The notes: a model not told the origin generated them from the sequence alone. A DNA stretch of 64,000 nt from Certhia americana (GCA_018697195.1 CM031857.1:56970491-57034490); one strand, 5' to 3'; numbered from the stretch's first letter, positions 50,101-61,400 are shown. A program made the numbers and translations.

Positions 50101-53100
50101 GAAATGAGATTTTAGATAGAAAAATGGGGAAAAAAAGATAAGCCATTTTAAAAACAGAAAAAAAAATATTAGAATAACTTAAGGGAGAAAGAAATCTGAT
50201 GGTGCTCTGCTACAATGGGTGTCACCAGTGCTGTACTACACCACATGAACCCTGTACATTAACTGATAGTTTCTCTCTATTAAAGGTATGGCAAATTTCC
50301 TCTGAAATCATTTACAGAACAATTGCCTACTAAGACTATATTTTTTTCAGCCAAGATGCAAACCCCAGTGACTAAGAAACCCAAAATGGAAAATTCTAGC
50401 TGCTCAGGACAAAACCCCTACCATCATCAAAAGGCCAAGTAACTTGTAATAGTTTACACAAACAGTGCTGTAGCCAAGACTGTAATTCACTGAAACACTG
50501 ACAGAAAAGACCGAAGATAAAACACTTATCAGACTATTTATTTGAAAAGAGAACAAGAATTTCCAAATTTTTGCAGCTCATTGAATTATAAAAAATACAG
50601 AGAACCATGGATATAAATCTGAGTATACTCTTAATGTGAAATCTCTGCTACTAACATCCAGACACCAAACGTAGGAAGGCTGGGTTGACATCAGAAAATG
50701 TTATTTCATACTAGCTTCCACAAACCTTATGCTGGGAAACATTTATGACTGGGCAAAGATAAAACATGAGAAAATTGTTGCTTTAAATCTCTGAATGTTT
50801 TTCTTACAGTTTCAAGAGGTGAAATGTTTTCACATAACTGTTATCTTCTGATGGATTGTAATAGTTTTAGGAAAATATCAACATTTATCTTTCACAAAGC
50901 AAAAAAAAAATACTTTAGCTACTGACTGTGGCTTATTCATGCCACCAAGCATCAGAAATTCTAGTGATGTAAGGAAGAATGCATTGACTCCACCAGCAAG
51001 GTCACCATAACTGCTGAAAACAATGCACTGTTAAAAAATACTTATGATATCCACCACAGAAAAGTATGTTCTTTGGCAAAGTGTGGCTGTAGGGCAGAAA
51101 GCTCTGGGAAAAGGACACTTCAGTCTTTGCTCGAGCCCAGCTGCCAAAGCCAAGATTTGCTCATTCACCTCCAATAATGGCCCTTGGAAGAGTTCCACTG
51201 CCAGACAAATACAACATCCTCTGCAACCCAATAACCAGGGGCTGATGCCAGGCATCTCATTGCCACTGTCCTTCTTCATCCAGCTCCTTCTCTCCCACCA
51301 CAAGTTTGTAATTCATTATTTATTTTTCACTTTGTACATTGATTCTAGTCCCTGTGCTTATATATAAGCTATGTCATTTCAGCTGTTTAAAACAAATAAA
51401 ACTCAAATTGCCTCTTAAAAAAAAAAAAAGCCTTAAAATCTGAGAGTTTTGTCAGTGAGTTGATTTGCATCAGTCAAGCTACACTGCAAAATTAGGGGGT
51501 AGGAATAAATATGGGTGCATTTTACTTTGGCAAAGTAATCTGTAGTTAGTATAACTTTACTGTTCCTGTATACGGTTAAACCACAAAACAAACCATGGTA
51601 ACACCCTGTAAATATAGAAAAGTCCCCATGAAATGAGCAATTGAAAGGCTCTCAGCAGTAATGGACTGAAGGAGGAAAACCTCAAGCTTTTCACTTTAAA
51701 ACAGACAGCGGAAAAATCCAGCTCTGTAGCTTTTTTACTATCATGCTCTTTCTAGTACCACGGCTGAAGATACAATTTTGAAGAACAGTGGAGTTGGTGA
51801 AATTTTTACTGCAGTTTTCAGTGGGGAAAGTTTTAGAGGAAAAAGTTAAAGCACATCCCTAAAGCTTTCAGAGAGAAGCTTCACAAGTCCACTCAAGTGT
51901 CTACAAATCATGAATTCATTATAAAGCAGTAAAGCAGCACTTAATGAGCAGAGTGCACAACTAATTCCTAACAGAACATAGCCTACTTGCTAAAAAAATC
52001 AGGCAAAAAAAGAATCTGGAAATTGTAATGTCACCAGTAGAAGTGAGAAATATTCATGATACAAAAAGCCTATTTCACAATGTGTATGTTTCAGCCCTCA
52101 AGGACAATGTTTATTTTTATCAACATCACAGTTACACTTGGCTGCATTGTTTATTTTTGTGGGGATTTTGCCTAGCTAACAAACATCTGTTCCAATAATG
52201 ACCCAAAAATGACACCTTTACTCTATTGACATATCTAAGCATCATTATTTAAAGGATTTCAAATCACATAGCTACATGGAAGTGATCTAGGAAGCCTGAA
52301 ATCCAGGTGTACAAGCACGTTTTCTCATTATAGACAAAGCATACCTTCCCACTCCCCCCCATGCTTACAAGCTACAAGGTAGTTTCCAACCCCAGCCTTG
52401 CCTTTAAATTTTCCTTTCTAATGAGTAAGAGCAATGGGTATGCTGGAGTGACAAGAATTTTGAAATATTATGAAAGAGTGCATTTCTCAGCACACTGAAA
52501 TACCTGTAGAGAAGGCTATGCATCTGAAACTTCCAATTTTTCTTCCCCTTGAACATATCAGTAATGTAATAAAAAATTCTCAGATCATTTTATAAAAAAA
52601 GGGACTTTCTCCAGAAGAATCTCACTTCACTTTTTTCAGATAAGCATTTTATTGCCCTCTTGTTTGAGACAAGCCACAGAAAGTTCACAGACACAAATCT
52701 ACCTCATTTTCACGTTATAAGACTGGCACTTGCTGCAGAGAGCAAAGGCTCATCTACTTCACATCCTGTCTCTCACAATAACTCAGGGCAGACTCCTGTA
52801 GAAGAGCTTTGGAGTGGTACAGCCACACTCTGATGGTTGTGAGATGAGCTCAATGCACAGACCAGTCTCTTTTCTGAGACAGCAGTGGCACCAGCCCAAG
52901 CAGTCCTCAATAGCCCTATCCCTCTGCTGGGATTTTATCAAGTTATTTTTGAGTATGCAAATTTTTAATATCAATAATCACTTAAGGCAATATCTTTAAT
53001 TGTTCATGAAAGAAGAAACACCTCATTTCTTTGAAACATGCTATTTTAGTTTGATTTCCTCATGCTGGTGAGGTAGCAGTCACTTTCCTAATGTCACTTA

Positions 53101-56100
53101 GGAAATTACTCCAGAGGACTGTCTTGTCCACACCCAAAACATCTCTTTTTTTGCCTGACAGTCTCTGACTATTTAAGCATTTGGAAAATATTTCACATCT
53201 TCAATCATTTCTGTTGCCTTTTTCTTTGCCCTCTTTATGGTCACATATTACAAGACTGATGACATAAACAGGTTTTTCAGGGTGAGTGCTGCAGTACTAA
53301 CAGTGGCTGATGCTTCATCTCTGGATAGCCTAGGCATTAGCATGATAGCATGGACACATCCACAGCCACATCCATGTAAACACAAGTGCTGGCACTATAC
53401 CAGGCACTGACTGTCAAAAGATCCTACTCAACTCCAGCATCTACTTGTTCTTAAAATCATAAAATTAAGAGTTCTAGATGTACTCAGGATTTCTTTCTTG
53501 TCTTTAAAAGCCATGAGGCATTGCTCAGAAACCACTTACCTCTAAAAAAAACTACAAAGAAACACTGGTGGCTGTATGAGCAAAAGAATTGAATCAATGA
53601 ATTTCAGAAAGAAAGAAAAAAATCAGAAAGAAAACCTGGAGCTACAAGCGTCAAACATTTCTGAGAACATGACAACAGATTATGATGTAGCGTTTCAGTG
53701 TTACTGTAACCTTGGCCCAAGAAACACTAAAGCACTTCCCTTCTCAACCTCAGGAAGTCCAGCTTCCCATTCATTATCCTAAGCCTAACTTGGAAGACTG
53801 TCCTGACTGCCATGTACTGTACTGGCACTATGCACTGACTGGGCCTGCATTTTACATGGGCAAGCCTGCACTCTTCTTTGCTTATTCCGACACAAGAAGA
53901 CATCTGTAAGTTCATTAATACAGCTGCATCCACGCTAATGGCTTCTGCCAGCACAGCACTCTGTAGCACAAATCCTCCTTTATCACAGTCAAGATATGCT
54001 GTGAACAGCAGAGTCAAAGTATTCCTCAGCTTGGAAGTTCCAGCATGCCTGATAACCTGAAGAACGAATCTGCTAGGCTCCGATTCATTTGAATACATCA
54101 AGTTGAAACATAACTGGTACTCACTCACAGTCCAGAAGCTCTGGAATGTTGGAGTAACTCAGCAGTTGCATCAGGATTTCCAGCACTGGTCCAGTCAGCT
54201 GTGGTGGTTAATGTAATACTCGTGGGCCCAGATCATCACACACATCCGCAGGCACAAGGCTCTGCATTACTGCAAGGTCTAGAGTCCATTGTGCTACGTA
54301 CAGGGCTTAACCACAGCCAAGCCAGACCTCGTCCAAAGAGCATTTGGTCAAGTGACAGGACAAGATGTGGGAGAACAAAGTATTATTGCACCCATTTTTC
54401 ACACAAAGGCTTCAAAAGCCTATTTTTTCTCAAGAGCCATAAAAATGTAATTACAAGAATTTAAAGTAGTATTTTTGGAGCCAGGTCCCTCAGGAGATTT
54501 TAAGGATAACAGAATATTTGCAGGATTAAATGCACTGACAGAAATCTTCTGTAAACTTTGTTGTTAAATTAAATGGGCTCATGTTCATGGCAGAAACCCC
54601 AGGAGAGGAAAGGCTTTCCTTACTCTACTAAACAGTATTGCTCAAGTATGACCACTTGACATCTGTTAGTAGCTTCTCATGAAACTGAATTTAAGGCTGA
54701 TTCAGGGGTGCTGAAACAAACAGTTTCAACAGTTTAAAATGTTTCCTCCCCTAGCAGCACCATCCCTGAGTGGAAAGATATCACTGCAGGAATGGCCAAA
54801 AGATACATATGCCTAACCTTCAGCCACACCACATCAGTTAGGAGGATTAGATTGATCAGCAAACAACAGATAGCACTAAAACACAATAGTCTGAACTATT
54901 CTATACACACATGATAAAGTGTACTTGCAATAGTCTTGGCATGGGGCAACAAGAGTCTGTAAAGATGTAAAGAATCTTCATGAACAAGATGATCATTCAA
55001 AGTACCTGCAGTTAATTTGGTTTTTAAAGATTTGTGTAACCAGAACTTACTCTTCTAGCCCAGTTGCCCCTTGATTCTGCAGTGGTATTTTAATCTAAAC
55101 CTTATCACAGGAAGACCAAGGTCATGAATTCAGCACTATGTTGGGCTAAATTACAGAAATCAAAGGGAAAATAAACTCAAGAAATACTTGAGTCTGAACT
55201 AAAAGAACCTGGGTATGTAGGCAACTCCCTGCATTTATTCTTAAAATAGATGTAGGGAGTGTAGCTGGATTACATCAGACGCTAGAACCTGTTTTATAAA
55301 AGGAGTTCTTCATAAATCCACAATTCCTCTCCAATCCTACTCTAACTTCAAAATAAAAAGTTGACTACACTGAATGACACCTTTAGGAAGAAGTGTTTTA
55401 CCAGGCCTTTCCTGAGCCATGAGCAGAGCTGGCTGGTTTTTTCCTTTCCTTTAAACATAGACTGGGGCACCCTCCTGGTCCCTTATATGCCAGTGTCCAG
55501 AAGGCTGTGATTTCAACTTCTCCAGAGCCACCTTTCACATGATGCGTCACCAAGGGATGAACTCAGGCATGGGACAGGACTTAAACTTGAGTTTAAGTTC
55601 TTCATGCAAGATCTTTGAGGACTTCATATAGAGCCACCAAACACTGTCTATCCTACTACCCCACTACCGTCTTCAGCCTAAAAACACGTGGATTTGCCAC
55701 AGAGTCTTTTATTTTCCAGATCTTCCTGAAGATATGGTCTGCCTGTTTACATCAGCATGCTGTTTTCTCACCAGGCCTTCTGCCCTGACAGAGAGCACTG
55801 TCATCTTCCTCCAAATATTCTTTTCAATTCTAACAGAGAAATTTTAAGCAGTTTCCAAGATTTAAGTTTCTTGAACCATAGCAGATAGCTATGTGTAGTT
55901 ACTTAGCATTTCTCCATACAAGAAGAATAAGTTTTAGATACTGGACTGGGGTTTTTATTTTCTCAACAGTAGACTATTTCACTCTGTCATTACAAGTGTC
56001 TCAATTGTGAGACACAGGAAGTGTATGAGAGAGGTTAATAACCCCTGTTAACAACAATGAAGACTGCACAAGAAATAGTAACACTAGGGCTGCCAGTTTG

Positions 56101-56570
56101 ACTCAGTAAAGGCAGATTTCACCTTATACACCCTCAGCCATCCAAAAGAAAAATGTTCAGTCTAAATTGGGCACACAGTTCTAAATCCTCCTTGGAGGTA
56201 GAGAGATGCTTAGAAGAAGTTCTACACTCATTACATTATGAAAGAGAAAAATAGCATCTTGATCCATGTACTTCCACAGGAAAACACAAAGGCAGAGTTT
56301 GGCAAGGTATCCAAATTCAGGGCAGGTAAAACAATACCTGTCATGGAAATTAAGATGATGATGAAATAAAGGGCTCTGATAATCTGGAGAATCTATGCTC
56401 TCACAGCTCAAGTACTAGGGAGATAGCATTAGTATTTAAGCACTAAATCAACAGAGCTGCACCTTGAGTCTCTGAACTGATAAAGAGGCAGAACAGAAAT
56501 TAGAGGAGCAGCCTCATTATAAATAGCTGCAAAATAGGTAAGTTTGATCAAACTTCCCATATAGTTAGGA

Positions 56571-56601
<31 letters not shown>

Positions 56602-57819
56602 GCCAAACCAAACACAGTACCCAAACCAATAAAACTTGATAGTTTGCATTTAGCAGGACTTACTTCTGAGAAGGTAACCTACTGCTCTCAAAGAGAGCAG
56701 CAGTTTCCAGCCACACTATCTGGAAAAGATGTTTTATCTCCCTGATTAGTAAAGTCAGTAGAGGCGTTGAACTTTTTTTCAAGATAACTAGAAAAAAATT
56801 TAGTTCCAATTTTATATTTTCTTCCTCCAAGTAGCTTTCTACCCTTCCTGTTCCATGTTCTGCATACACCATTCTTACACATCTCATGTACTTGGACACA
56901 AGGTAGCTTAAAATCAGCGCCTCTGACACAGAGGTAACACTGTCGTCTATCCAGGTGGATGGATGACCACTCTTAGAATGGGAAATCTGGGTGAGTTTCC
57001 ACCTGCTGTGGAAAGCACATTTTGGCTCACTCGCTCTGTCTAAATGATTCAGGTCATCTGAACCTAAGAGACATCTTGCGAACCTAAGAGACCTCTCCCA
57101 CCGCAGGTGCCGGGACGTCCCGGTGTCCCGTAGCCGGCTGGCAGCCCGATCTTCTCCCAGACACAGCTTTTTAGGCTCCACTCCAGCGACTCTCCCCTCC
57201 GTTCAACATTAGCGAGTAAAACCAGCGGGGCCACACCGTGCACCCCTGCGACTTCTAACCCAGAACGTAAACGAGGAGGCGCCGCTTTTATAGAAACAGA
57301 CGGGCTCCCCGCATCCCTGCCTCTCTCAAAGAGGGCGACGTGCTGCTTTAACACCCGCTCTGCAACGCCGCCCCCCGGCCGCCCCCCGCCCCCGGTACCG
57401 GCACGGACGGACCGACGGACACTCACTCTCGGAGTCGCTGAGGCCGCTGCCGTCGCTGACGCTGGCGCTGCTCCGCCGCTTCATGCGCTCCAGGTGCTCG
57501 CCGTAGAAGAAGCGGCGCCGGCCGGCGGGGCAGGAGAACTCCGCCAGCACCGCGTCGAACTCGCCCAGCGCCTCCGCCAAGCCCCCGCCGTCCTCCCCCG
57601 GTGCTGCCGGACGGTGGCAGCGGCGTCAGGCCCGGAGCGGACCGGACCTGCCCGACCCGACCCTGACCCGACCCTAACCCCGCCCGCCCCCCCCCCCCGC
57701 GCCCCCACCCCGGCGGAGGGAAAGGGAAGGGAGAGAAAAGAAGGAAAGGGTCCTGCCCGCCCCCTCAGCCCGCCGCTCCCACCTTGCCCCGCCGGGCGCT
57801 GGGCTGGAGGAGACTTCAT
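44097..57819 (-). CDS. RGCC: RGCC, regulator of cell cycle (RGC-32), complete, 5 coding exons
   Basis: Exons 57819-57783, 57603-57427, 47570-47463, 45881-45819 and 44104-44097 join to 393 nt: 130 residues plus TGA (human RGCC is 137). RGCC is a small cytoplasmic/nuclear protein induced by complement, p53 and TGF-beta that binds CDK1 and PLK1 and modulates cell-cycle entry. Recognisable blocks are [11 protein letters not shown] (25-35), [16 protein letters not shown] (48-63), [18 protein letters not shown] (73-90) and [22 protein letters not shown] in two parts (109-130). The Thr-Pro at 104-105 matches the reported CDK1 site of the mammalian protein. The N-terminus is Pro-rich and shorter than in human. 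All splice sites are GT/AG and every intron is phase 1. The ATG at 57819 is the first in the exon and lies about 60 nt below the predicted start site. A CpG-island promoter and convergent VWA8 agree with the mammalian locus. Confidence 0.95.
44105..45818 (-). other. RGCC: RGCC intron 4
   Basis: A 1.71 kb phase-1 intron. It contains an A-rich low-complexity tract (plus strand) at 44479-44590, which is U-rich in the RGCC transcript. No gene within. Confidence 0.9.
44479..44590. repeat. A-rich low-complexity tract
   Basis: A run of 19 A (44479-44497), a short CA repeat and then degenerate AAACCAAAAC-type sequence to about 44590. The long open frame across it (44180-44677) is a composition artefact rich in Lys. 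In the RGCC sense strand it reads as T with GTTTTG interruptions, about 370 nt before the exon 5 acceptor. Confidence 0.9.
45819..45881 (-). CDS. RGCC: RGCC exon 4
   Basis: This exon is 63 nt (21 codons, phase 1 at both ends). The acceptor is TTATTTTGCAG and the donor is GTAAGT at 45818. It encodes [19 protein letters not shown] followed by LA and the first base of Ser. This is the most conserved part of the C-terminal helix of RGCC. If the donor is not used, the frame ends after Ser-Lys. Confidence 0.93.
46151..46185. repeat. Tandem duplication, 16-bp unit
   Basis: TAAGACACATATCAAC occurs twice in direct succession (46151-46166 and 46167-46182), followed by TAA. The exact identity suggests a recent replication slip. 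Confidence 0.9.
46399..46426. repeat. Tandem repeat, 12-bp unit
   Basis: CTGGCAACACCA is repeated at 46399-46410 and 46411-46422 and followed by CTGG, giving 2.3 exact copies. Confidence 0.9.
47353..47371. repeat. Poly-A run, 19 nt
   Basis: A homopolymer in RGCC intron 3, about 90 nt downstream of the exon 3 donor in the transcript, where it reads as a U run. Confidence 0.95.
47463..47570 (-). CDS. RGCC: RGCC exon 3
   Basis: This exon is 108 nt (36 codons, phase 1 at both ends). The acceptor is TTTTTTACAG and the donor is GTATCT. It encodes [20 protein letters not shown], a Ser/Thr/Pro-rich stretch, and the CDK-type SVTPCK site. Too short to stand out as an open frame, it was found from recognised family sequence and splice signals. 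Confidence 0.93.
48945..49495 (-). mobile_element. Probable solo LTR of an avian endogenous retrovirus
   Basis: Read on the minus strand, a unit of about 550 bp has an LTR-like order: a TGG start near 49493, a TATAAATA box at 49238-49231, AATAAA at 49101-49096, and a U5-like tail ending near 48947 with terminal CA. The composition (ATATATGGGGG, AAGATGGAGAAGTCCACG) resembles songbird ERVL-type LTRs that I recall. No internal retroviral genes flank it, so it would be a solo LTR. I could not find a matching target-site duplication, so the boundaries are approximate. It lies in the same orientation as RGCC. Confidence 0.45.
56580..56601. repeat. Poly-A run, 22 nt
   Basis: The longest homopolymer in the window, in RGCC intron 2. 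Confidence 0.95.
57060..57092. repeat. Short direct repeat, 13-bp unit
   Basis: GAACCTAAGAGAC occurs at 57060-57072 and again at 57080-57092, 20 bp apart, at the lower edge of the CpG island in RGCC intron 2. Confidence 0.85.
57427..57603 (-). CDS. RGCC: RGCC exon 2
   Basis: This exon is 177 nt (59 codons, phase 1 at both ends). The acceptor is CCGGCAG and the donor is GTGAGT at 57426. It encodes the acidic/Gly segment, [11 protein letters not shown], then a Cys/Arg-rich variable part and the conserved [19 protein letters not shown] core, ending in a serine/acidic run. It is very GC-rich because it sits inside the CpG island. Confidence 0.93.
57604..57782 (-). other. RGCC: RGCC intron 1, 179 bp, G-rich in sense strand
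   Basis: A very short GC-rich phase-1 intron with GTGGGA donor and CGGCAG acceptor. In the transcribed sense it carries eight runs of three or more G between 57698 and 57651, including a run of 12 (57698-57687) and the telomere-like GGGGTTAGGG. This is a strong G-quadruplex motif. Confidence 0.8.
57783..57819 (-). CDS. RGCC: RGCC exon 1 (coding part)
   Basis: The coding part is 37 nt, from the ATG (57819-57817) through [12 protein letters not shown] plus one base, then the donor GTGGGA at 57782. The MK-PP start is shared with mammalian RGCC. The following intron is only 179 bp. A longer unspliced frame continues to 57481 but is out of frame with exon 2, which supports splicing. Confidence 0.85.
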
Positions 57820-57908
57820 GGCGGCAGCTGGCGGAGATGCCCCAGGGCCGCCGCTGCCGCCTCCCGCCGCCAGCGTGAGCGCCCGGCCCCGCTGCAGCCA
57901 CCGCCGCT

Positions 57909-57914
57909 CTTATA
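57909..57914 (-). promoter_or_regulatory. RGCC: RGCC TATA box
   Basis: The minus strand reads GCGCTATAAGAGCGG, with TATAAG at 57914-57909. At the usual distance of about 30 nt, transcription would start near 57880, giving a 5'UTR of about 60 nt before the ATG at 57819. The motif is visible; the start site is inferred. Confidence 0.65.
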
Positions 57915-57919
57915 GCGCG

Positions 57920-57970
57920 GCGGGGCCGGGCCGGGCCGGGGCGGGGCGGGGCGGGGGCGGCCCCGGGCGG
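57920..57970 (-). promoter_or_regulatory. RGCC: GC-box cluster upstream of RGCC TATA
   Basis: Repeated GGCCGGGCC followed by GGGGCGGGGCGGGGCGGGGGCGG on the plus strand, immediately upstream of the TATA box, gives several overlapping Sp1/KLF sites. It is also G-quadruplex-prone on the plus strand. Confidence 0.75.
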
Positions 57971-58440
57971 TGCAGGTGCTCCGGGACGGGGTCCCAGCGG
58001 CCGCAGTCCCGCCAACAACGCCACTGCCAGCGGGAAGTGTCGCCCGTCGCCGCCCGCCCGCCCGCTGGGAGTGCGGCTCCTTGGGGAGGATCGCGCCGCG
58101 CTAATCCCAGCAGCGGGTGTGTGCGGGCTGCCGCGGAGGGAGGATACCGAGGGAGTCAGAGCTGGCTGTAAGGAGGGACTGCCACGGGAACACGGGACTG
58201 GGTCCGCCTTACCCAGCCCCATGACTGCCAGCAGGACAGGGCACACAGCACGACGAGGAGGCAGCAGTGAGCCCGTGGCTTTGCGTGCAACACCAGTGCT
58301 GCTCGGCTACCCCCGGGATCCCCTTCCTTCCCCATCCCCATGGCATTGTGCTGGCGGCTGTCTGTGGTTATGGCCCTGCTCCGCACACTGGTGAGCAGCG
58401 GGCACGGCCGTGGGGGCAGCTGGGCCGGTGAATTCCAGAG

Positions 58441-61400
58441 GATGACCCGAGGAGAAGAGCAAGTGGCAAGGGACATGCAGGGAACGCTCAGGCAGAGGGA
58501 GTCACGGCCCCAGCTGCATCAGCCAGGGTGTTCTCCATTGGAATGCTTTCCTTGTTCTTAGGAGGAAGATTCTAGCACTTGTCCTGAAGTCAGGTAGAGC
58601 TGATGTTTATACAAGCCGTAACTACTGAGTGTTTCTCTTGAGCTGTCTCTTGCTCGTTTTAAATGTAAATTGTCTGAGCAGCTAAAATACCAGTTCTATT
58701 AAATACTCTGTCATATTTAGTTATGGCCAGAACTACTGAAAACAGACATCAGGTGCTATGCCATGAGAATGTGTCAGGAGTTATGATTATGTTTATGCGC
58801 TGATGAAAATATTTAGAATTGGAAGAGTCAGGGAGAGGTAAGAAAACACATCTCTGAAACTTTTTGGCATTTTCAGACTTGCTGTCATTGCTCCTGCAGG
58901 ACACAAAATGAGAAAAACAATGTTCTAGACAATAAAACAGATTTGTCCACCTCTACTTACTGACTGATATGGAAGCATTTATTTATTTTTGCAGTGAATC
59001 AAAAGAAGTTCTCATGGTGAAGTTCAATTGTTATTTATTCTGTGGCTTCCTCCTCTTTGTGGTCTTCCTCTGTTTTTCTTTCTGCTAATAAAAGTGTCTA
59101 CAAACAATCCTTTTTAAGGACCATAGTGACACAGATGGAAAGTGAGGTTAAAAAGTAGGGGACAAGGAGATATCAGGGCATGACGTCAATAGCACGAGCA
59201 GGATGAAAGACAATGGATGCAAGGCAGAAAGGGGAACTCTCGAGGACGTGACTAGGCACAGCTCACAGCCCAAAAAGACAAGGACCTGGTCCTGCAGCTG
59301 ATGTCAAATCTCCTTTGCTCAGTCACATATGATCAACCCTGCCTGTATCACACACATCCCCACGGAGCACTGGTGCTTGGTCTGTAGCACAGCCTGGCTT
59401 AGGGGCAAAAGGTGTCTGGGGTTAGGCTTGAATCTGTCCATTTTCTGAGGAATACAGGCAAAATAACCAAAGGCTAAAAGACCTCCTTGTGCCCTTCCTG
59501 TTGTTTCTTAGTCAAGTAATCTAATAGCCTTTTGGGACGGGGTCTGAGGTCATGTCACAAAGAAAGAGCACAAAGGAGGTTGAAGCTGTATGTTGCTTGG
59601 GGTCTTGCTGCCTCAAAAAGGGGAATGACCTGCCTACTTCTCTCTTCTTGTGTTGCTGGCCTAGACCTTCTGCATGTCTTTTAAGCAGGATGTTCTCTTC
59701 TGCTGCTGAGCCAATTCAACACATTAGAACAGCATAAAACTGATCCAGCGAGGAAGTGAGTGATTTTCTGTTGAATGGAGTTGAATGGGATCAGCTCAGG
59801 GAGCTAATAAAAGGATGGTGTGGTTAGATAGGGGAAAAAACCCAACTGCTTCCCTGTAGTGGTATAAGAGTTTATCCCTGACACTCTCTTTAAACTCTTA
59901 TCTTACACTCAAATTGACCATTTTCAGAATAATTTCTAGGCATACTGAAGAAATTATTCTATAAACTTCCCTTATTTACAGCCATGTGTTTGGGAAATCT
60001 TCTTTCCTTAAGACAATCTGGGCTTAAAACTACTTAGTTGTGTTTACTGCTCCTCAGACTAATCTCTTAACATTTCTTTCTGTAAATACTCGTGTTTTTT
60101 CCTAAGCAGCCTTGATTCTGCTGAATGCAACTGAGACAGCTGGTGAATTTCAATTTTCCACATAAACCATTAGCTTGTACAAGAGGAAACAAAGATTCAC
60201 TTCTTTGCTTATTGGTTCTATGTCATGGACCATGTAGCCATGCACATCCATAAATATTCTTGAAAGGCCCCAGCGTGCTCCAGATGAACTGGCTGCACTT
60301 TTGCCACAGATGGCAACAGGAGCAGCCCACATATGGCAAAAATGAAGAAGTCATTTTTAAGTGCAGTGCCCTGAAATGCTGCAGGATGACACGCCTGGCT
60401 GCTTATGTTTATGGGGAGAAACATCCAACACAACTCCTAATGTAAACATCAGCTACTGAATCCCTCTCATTTTCTAGGCAGCCGTCCAAGCTGTATTCAA
60501 AGTGAATTTCTTCTTGACCATTCGACACAGTGTCTCCAGATCCTCCTCAGCTGGTGATGCAATGTTTACAGTGGTTTCCTACTGCATTTTTAACTTCACA
60601 AACTTGTGAGCCACACAGCTATTTAAATCAACAAATCCTGCCTGTAAATATGCTTCAGGGAAAGACTTTTAAAGCAGTCACTTTGATATAGCCAAGCTGC
60701 AAGGCTCATGAAGTACTAGTTTTCTAAATGAAGCATGGAGTAATCTGGGACACAACATATTGTGTTACTACACCAAAGAGACTCCTAGAATGGATTTTAA
60801 AAGGCATTGATGCTGCAGACTGAGTAATCTAGTTGCTTCCAAAGTATGGTCAAGAGATGTCCACACATCCATGAACAACTTCTGAGGCATTCATATAAAA
60901 CTGGAAACAAAAAAAAAAAAAAGAAATTTACTGGAAATAGATTAAAATTCACAGTGCAGGTGCAGCACTGTGCACATACACAGAAACTGGAAATGCAGAA
61001 TGGAGAATTTAAAAATCTGAAATGACTGAGAACTTTTTGTTTAATGAATAATTTCTTTTCACCACTATAAAGATCAAGGATAACCAAAAATATCAATTCT
61101 GTTGAGTAAGTACCATATTCCCACAGTTAAAAACAAATGTACACCTGTCATCTTATTGGTATTGATACTAGACAAAAGCCAGAGTGCTGGATCCCTGCCC
61201 ATGGAAGCAGCCTGAAGTTTTGAATATTTAATTTCCACAAGTCTTTTAATATTTATTAGTCTGTGAAAATAATAATTCTTTACATAAGTAACAATACCAA
61301 GTTGTAAAAGTAGATAATTTAAAACCTGTGAATGACAAACAACAGCCCATCATTGCCAAGCTTCTAGCTGAAGGAAGCAAGGGAACCCAAAATTAAGACA

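Larger units (their letters stand above)
47571..57426 (-). other. RGCC: RGCC intron 2, 9.86 kb
   Basis: The main intron, phase 1, with donor GTGAGT and acceptor TTTACAG. It contains a probable endogenous-retroviral LTR (about 48945-49495), a 22-A run at 56580-56601 and the lower shoulder of the CpG island. The longest open frames inside (53727-54128 and 56660-57181, minus) have no recognised homology and no fitting splice sites. If intron 2 is retained, the RGCC frame stops about 80 nt after exon 2. Confidence 0.88.
57080..58440. promoter_or_regulatory. CpG island over RGCC exons 1-2 and promoter
   Basis: Dense CpG and high GC from about 57080 to 58440, sharply different from both flanks. 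It covers exon 2, intron 1, exon 1, the core promoter and about 0.5 kb upstream. Long open frames in several phases here (for example 57494-58171 plus and 57674-58246 minus) are low-complexity Pro/Gly/Ala/Arg frames produced by composition. Confidence 0.9.

Noticed and set aside
53727..54128. 133-codon minus-strand open frame in RGCC intron 2
   Set aside because: No recognised protein, no fitting splice sites and no upstream promoter feature. It is probably a chance frame.
56660..57181. 173-codon minus-strand open frame in RGCC intron 2
   Set aside because: It does not continue from the RGCC exon 2 frame, has no recognised homology and lies at the CpG-island shoulder where stops are fewer.
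57494..58171. Long plus-strand open frame of 225 codons across the CpG island
   Set aside because: It is a Pro/Ala/Arg/Gly-rich frame produced by GC content and runs antisense to RGCC exons 1-2. It has no recognised domain.
57674..58246. Minus-strand open frame of 190 codons covering the RGCC promoter
   Set aside because: It spans the TATA box, GC boxes and 5'UTR, is out of frame with RGCC and has low-complexity composition.
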